Positions 58,507 through 64,000 of a DNA stretch of 64,000 bases are shown piece by piece. The stretch's first letter is position 1; each line of letters starts with the position of its first letter. This DNA comes from Phylloscopus collybita (taxonomy: Eukaryota; Chordata; Aves; Passeriformes; Phylloscopidae). Location: assembly GCA_027886175.1 (NCBI GenBank), contig JAJNNQ010000075.1:7543001-7607000 (forward strand), in the 5' to 3' direction. The position numbers and the translations under genes are program-made. Under the pieces are notes generated by a model, which saw nothing but the letters and a program-made list of their open reading frames with translations, had not been told where the DNA came from and ran no database searches.

Positions 58507-58640
58507 TCACTTTTGTTCTTCCCATTCTCTTCCCTATGCCACTGCCGGGGGAGTGAGCGAGTGGCTGTGTGGGCGTTTGGCTGCTGTTCAAGGTCAATCC
58601 ATCTGCTTCATTTAGTCCCCAGGAGGCTGCCTCCCACTTG
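58507..58640 (+). mobile_element. ERV long terminal repeat, right part after the CR1 insertion
   Basis: acttttgttcttcccattct, actgccgggggagtgagcga and gtggctgtgtgggcgtttgg continue the LTR interrupted at 57,869. No retroviral coding sequence follows, so this is a solo or broken LTR. Confidence 0.7.
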
Positions 58641-61600
58641 AGGAGTCTTTATAGACAGACTGTTCAGTAGGATATTTTAGAGTATTTGCTATGGTATTTT
58701 TTTCCTCCCTAGATTTTCCCTTGTTACCAATTTCTGGAAGGTGGTGGCAAACAGAAGAGACTGAAGGAAAAAGGAGGCTTGAAGAAAGACAAAGGAAACA
58801 AAATAAGAAAGAAAAAAGGAAAGGAAATTTCTTTTTTTTTTTTAGTAGAAAAGTTGCCATTCCATTCATTTGAATTCTCCAGCTCTTACTACCCTTGGTG
58901 TAGTTTTGATGCAAGCTTTGGTTTAGAGGTTTTGCTACAGGATAGTGAAGGTTGTTGTGTAAGCAATGAGCTCTCTTTGAGTGGCAATAAATGTGCAGCA
59001 TCAGGATAGAAAAGTGGAGGTGTTTCTGTCCAAGGAGAGGGAATGGGGGAAGATAAAAGAGGCTGTGAGGATGGGGCTGGGTACATGGGTGTCACTGAAT
59101 TGTGTTCTTGAATGCAGAAGGCTGAGTAATGCCATGGTGTGAGATGGGCTTAGAGCAGTGTGTGGCACCTTGAGCATCACCTTCCTGCTGAGGCTGTTGG
59201 GAGAGGGAGGCAGAGCTGACAGGAGGTGGCAGAGGCACAGCAGCCTCAGGTATTGATTAATATGGACTAAGACTTAGAGGAAGGGACACCTTATGCAGAG
59301 TGCCACGTGTGACTCCTACCACTCTGCCTTCAGAACAGCAGAAGTCCACTTGTGGTCCAGCAGTACAGGGCAGCATTTCCTTGCACTATTATCAAAACAT
59401 TTAGGAAAACAAAGTCCGCAGCCACTGTCCCCATTTCTTTGCTGCCATTTCATGTATACCCATCCCTGCCCTGCTGTAGCCCACAGGCACCCACAGCTCC
59501 TGCTGGCCCTGGCTTGCCTATCCCAGTGCCTTCTTAGCTCTGCCCATGGCCCAGGACCCTGTTTCAGCTACACTGTTCCACTATAAAGCCAGCAAGGAGC
59601 AATTTAGGCCATGACATTTTTTATATTCTTTTAGCACAAAACCATATCTGATCTTCTAGATACCATATCCTAGTCTTCTCTCCTAGGAAAACAGGGCCTA
59701 CATGGCTGCATTGCCTGTCTGCCTTCCATTTTCCTTTTCTTCACGTACTCCTAAAGCTTCTATCTTACTTCAAGCTTGACACAGAGAGAGACATATCACA
59801 TTATCCCAACCTTTTTTTGTTAAAATGCCCAACTGGATAGGGGAGGGTGACTGAGTTGACCTCTCCACAAAGGAAAGACTCAGTGGTTATTTTTCTTTCA
59901 AACACCAGAGCATGACAAGACAGAGATGCAGGAAAAGAGATTTCACTATTTCTGCTCCTCACAAGATTTGGTGTTTAGTCTTGTCACGAAGCACGTCTTC
60001 AGCTTTGTCATGAATATACAGGCCATAAATTGAAAAACAAACTGGATGGGGGATTTTATATTGCCAGTCAGTGACTCACTGAGACTTCGAGGGGGGGAGA
60101 GAGGATTTCATAATCAGCTGAGCATGAGCTCATGATGTGCTGTTGATGCTGAAAAGACTAATGCAGTCTTTGCAAAGCACATGCACATGGAAACACAGAG
60201 TAGGAGGAGAGAGGTGACATTATCGCTGCACTTGGCACCAGTATGTTGTTATTAAAATAACTTACTGTTCAGAAAACCCATCCAAAAACTGGAAGGGTTC
60301 AGGAAAGGTCTGGGAGAATGATCAACCACCTGTGAAAAGAAAGATATTATGGTGAGGAACCCAGGCATCAGTTTGTTTATTTTGCCATTTATTTTTTCTT
60401 GTGGGGGATTGGGTTAGGCCATAAAAAAACTACTTTAAATGTCAGATATTGCAGTTGTGAGGTGACAGTCAATAGAATTAAACTTTACTGTTGTTTTTAC
60501 TCTTATTATATTGCCTTATTATAGTAGGAAGGTATATTTAAAATTACTTCTGATGCTGGTATTCAAATGGTGTCTGCACAGCCTCAGTCTGGCAAACATG
60601 CAGCAGCATCTCTGCCCTGCTCTATACATCTGCACAGGCAGCTTGGTTGTGGCCTGGCTCTGTTCTGTCATCATCTGTCCTTTTCCTGCCACTTCCTTTG
60701 TCTATTTTGGCTCCATATCTGGCACCAAGGTGCTATGGCCCCCTCTTCAATTTCTCTGCCCTTCTTATTTTTCCATCCCAGAAACTCCCTCCCCTCCAGA
60801 AATTCCTCCCTCCTTCTGCGAAGATTTCCATTATCTCACCAAGCACTTCTCTTTCCCTTTTAAAGCTCTAAATTTTCCAGATGCTGGGAAATACCCTTAA
60901 GTGAATGAGCTTTGGAGCATCTGGCCTTGTAGGAAAAAAGAAAGTCACTAACGCCCATTGCCATGGACACCACACAAAATAGTAACCTTGTGTGTTTGGG
61001 ACATCAGCTCCATCTTTTTCTAGTTTTGGAAGATACTGAAGCTTGACATTTTTTACTGAATTGCTCACTGGCTCTTTGCAGTGTGCCTTTAATTCTGTCA
61101 GTGGTTTCCCTCAAAGAACTGGCTGTTTGCCCACAGGTGCTGTGTTTCACTGCATTGCTGGAGAGGTGGCATGAAGCTGTAAAGCAGAAGTAAGGTTCCC
61201 TACTGGCAGTATTTTAAGGGTGAAGTACAGTAAGGTGAGAATGCTGAAGAGTGAGACCTGGTAAATCCAGGTGGGTAATGAAATTTCCGTTTAGCAGGTA
61301 GTTCTGACATTAGTGAAAGGGTCCCAAATCTGTGCAAAGAAAGAGAAGAAAGAGCAAACTTTGGCATTTGATGGAGTTAAAGGAAAGCCTTGAGGAAGAA
61401 ATTGCTGTTCACCAGAGTGGTACCTCCTGATGCTCTGCATGGCTGGGAGGGAGCAGCTCCCTGTTTTGGATGCAGACAGCTCTGCTGTGTCATGTGACAG
61501 CCTCACTAAACCAATTTCTATGTATCATTTGGCATTTCTTGGGGGCACATGGAACATTCACCACACTATGAATATTGTTCTGCAATGAATGTTAGACCTC

Positions 61601-64000
61601 TTGAGATGTAATTGTGCTTCCACCTCAGAAACAGTGCTGCACAATGTGTCACTTCTGCCTTTCATATTGCAGCCATATGTCTTGGATTGTGCTTTGGTTT
61701 TAGAGGAGATTCTGTAGATTGGAAGACACCAGTAAATATTTTACTGAATTGTCCTTTAAAGACTTAATGAGAGCAGTGCTGAACAAAAGCTGTAGTAATA
61801 ATACCTGCTCTATGCACTGATTTCCTAGACTATTTCCATATGAGATTGAGATGCAGAGTACACTCTTTGGTGGATCAACAGAGCATTTGACTTACAAACA
61901 TATCCCAGTAGGAAGTTTTTCATGGTCTGCATTTCTGAGAGCTGACCTCTGTGTGGACAGAATTTGCAACTTGTGCTGAAGGAAAACAGAATTCCAAAAA
62001 TCACGTGTCCAACCTGGTGGAATTCAGGAGTGAGAATGAAAAATACACATCACATCTGTCAGCAGGAAATACCAATCACTTTGTAAAACTACCATGGTAT
62101 TTTCCTGTCTGCTTTGTGGTCCTGTGTAAACTGAGGTGTCCTCAGGGGCTGAAGGATGGTTGTTGATTGTGAGATTAGCCCTTTGTGCCCAACCCTGCTT
62201 GTAAAATGCCTGTAATGCATATATATGTTCACAGGAGCACGTGTTCATGGTAAGAGTCACTTGTTTCTTGGGACTTAGCCATTGGGTCTGTGCTGGTGTC
62301 ACATGGGCAGGTTCCTGGAAGGCTATCAGAGTTCTGCTCTCTGTCCTTAATTGCCTTGTAGGCCACATTCAAATCCTTGATCTTTATGCAATGCTGGATA
62401 GCATCCAGGCTGTAAAACTACTCTGCCTCTAGTGTGTCTTGGTCTTCCACTGGATACTGAGGCTGCCTGTGCTGTTGCCTCTCCTTAGCCATTCAAGTAG
62501 CCCAGGACATCACTTTGGATCTAGCTGGAAATGTGAGTTGGGCATGGGCAAGGCTGGAAAAATTGCAAACAATTCCAGAAAAGCCTCACAAATTTAGACT
62601 TTGCTTAAATACTGGTGTACAGGCAGAAAGGGACTGTGTCAGACTACAGAGAGACAACTGATAAGGTTGCTGTGTAAAGACAGGCATTTTAAAGAACATT
62701 ATTAGAGTATCACTTCAATTGTTACTAGTCTTCATTTATGCCTCACTCAATAGGATTTACTATAGAAATGACCATGATATCAGTATTTTGCCACTACTGT
62801 TGTCTCAGGAACAAGTGGTACCAGCACCTCTCAGTTACAGATTTTCAGTAGATATAAAGCATGCTATGATTGTTTACAATCATATGTTGGCCAAAAGCCT
62901 TCACTGTACATCGGTACAAGACCCTCTGTTCCACGTAGATCACATCAGGGCTGTCACAGTCTCCACACAGGTTCCCAGGTACAGTGGGCAGCAGTGCATG
63001 GCAACCTCCAGAGGAATATTAATTTTTTTTTTTTTTTTGGGACTCAAAATGGCACAAGAAAATCCCCAACCAAAGATGAGATTTTATGTGTCTAGTTAGA
63101 GCACCAAGAAGGTCCCTAAAGCTGTGTGTATCTGTGGTCTGTTCAGCTTTTAACCACACAGGTGCTGCTATGCAGGTGGTCTGTCCAGCATTAACTACAG
63201 TGACATGGGAGACAAAAATATGGGCAATTTAATCTTCTCCATGTCTTATGGGTTATTCCTGGGTAGATCACATAGCGATGGGTTTTAACATGACTTTTTA
63301 CACCCTTTAGAGCTGAGAGTCAGCAGTGTCCCCACGGCTTTAGTCTCTGCTTTCCCTCTCAGTCTGTGTGTCCTAAAATGTGTCATGTAGATTTGTGCTG
63401 GAAGTGTGATGACCTGTGAGCTTAGGAACCAGGGCTGTACACCATTCACACATCACCTCAAACCTGTTCCCACTCATTCTCTGCTCAGACCAGTGATCTG
63501 TGCATTCATATTTCTATCTGCTGCAAACACGATGCTGCTGGAGCACAACTGGCCACCAGCTGACTCTGTCCTGGCTGCTTGTAGTCACAGCAGACACTGC
63601 AGTGTGCTGACTCATGAACTTTTCTCATCCTTTATAAAATAGCTTTTAGTACAGATCTGTGTGTTTGTTGCTTTTTTTAGTGTTCCTACCTTCTAGTTCA
63701 GTAACAGTCAGATCTTGTGAGGAAATTTATGAGGAACTCTAATGAGGACTCATCTAAGTTCTATTAGAAACCTTGAATAAATTCTGTTTTGGCTGATGGA
63801 TTTGAACCTCTTCCTTTTGTTTTCTTTCTCTGATAAAATTGTTTTTAAAGCAGTATTTTCAGATGCAGGGTGGGAGAGTTACAGATTCTAATGGAAGCAC
63901 TTCTTGTATTTTTTCCATATCTATTTTTACACTGCTCTTCTATCATGATGTGGCATTTTCCCATGTCTACATCAGGTTTAGATACCAAGGAAATTTCTCT
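58641..64000. other. Upstream intergenic region, no gene recognised
   Basis: 5.4 kb of mixed-composition DNA. In mammals TMEM71 lies head-to-head with PHF20L1, but I could not recognise any of its exons. Short T-runs occur at about 58.83 and 63.02 kb. Open frames are short and resemble nothing known. Confidence 0.45.

Noticed and set aside
58641..64000. Search for TMEM71 exons upstream of PHF20L1
   Set aside because: Expected from mammalian gene order, but no exon I could support. It may lie beyond the window or be too diverged.
1..64000. CRISPR arrays, tRNA or rRNA genes, bacterial operons
   Set aside because: No regularly spaced direct repeats, no cloverleaf or rRNA motifs noticed, and the sequence is clearly vertebrate.

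Overview
The window looks like nuclear DNA from a bird. The evidence is AT-rich intronic sequence, one CpG-island promoter, and many truncated 3' ends of CR1 LINEs ending in ATTCTRTGATT-type tails. Fragments of endogenous-retrovirus LTRs of a type common in bird (probably songbird) genomes also occur. No bacterial, plasmid or CRISPR feature is present. Repeat and gene names come from pattern recognition, not a search.

One gene fills almost the whole window. Read on the minus strand, 20 coding exons between 54,162 (ATG) and 3,092 (stop) join in phase without a frameshift. They give a 1,065-residue protein that I recognise as PHF20L1, a chromatin reader. Its layout is tandem Tudor domains at the N terminus, a long basic/serine-rich linker, a lysine-rich block, an acidic stretch, a C4HC3 PHD finger, and a C-terminal heptad-like helix. 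A non-coding first exon lies in a CpG island at about 54.83-55.48 kb that carries a CACGTG E-box and GC boxes. The 3' UTR probably runs from 3,091 to about 1,070.

By region: 0-3.1 kb is 3' UTR and flank. 3.1-13.9 kb holds the exons for the C-terminal helix, acidic region and PHD finger. 18.1-27.6 kb holds the basic linker exons, four of which in a row are symmetric (phase 1-1). 29.6-39.5 kb holds the Ser/Lys-rich linker. 45.7-54.2 kb holds the Tudor exons. CR1 pieces sit in introns 2, 5, 7, 8, 14 and 19. Intron 11 carries a pure 48-base poly(A) (minus strand) preceded by AATAAA, which looks like a retrocopy tail.

From 55.5 to 64 kb, upstream of the promoter, I find no gene. The stretch to about 58.6 kb is retroelement-rich: a CR1 lies right beside the promoter, and another CR1 is inserted within an ERV LTR. 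The rest shows no recognisable feature. I did not find a new biological system. The most interesting leads are possible alternative PHF20L1 products (Tudor-only read-through, cassette exons, tandem splice sites) and the retrocopy-like and nested insertions.
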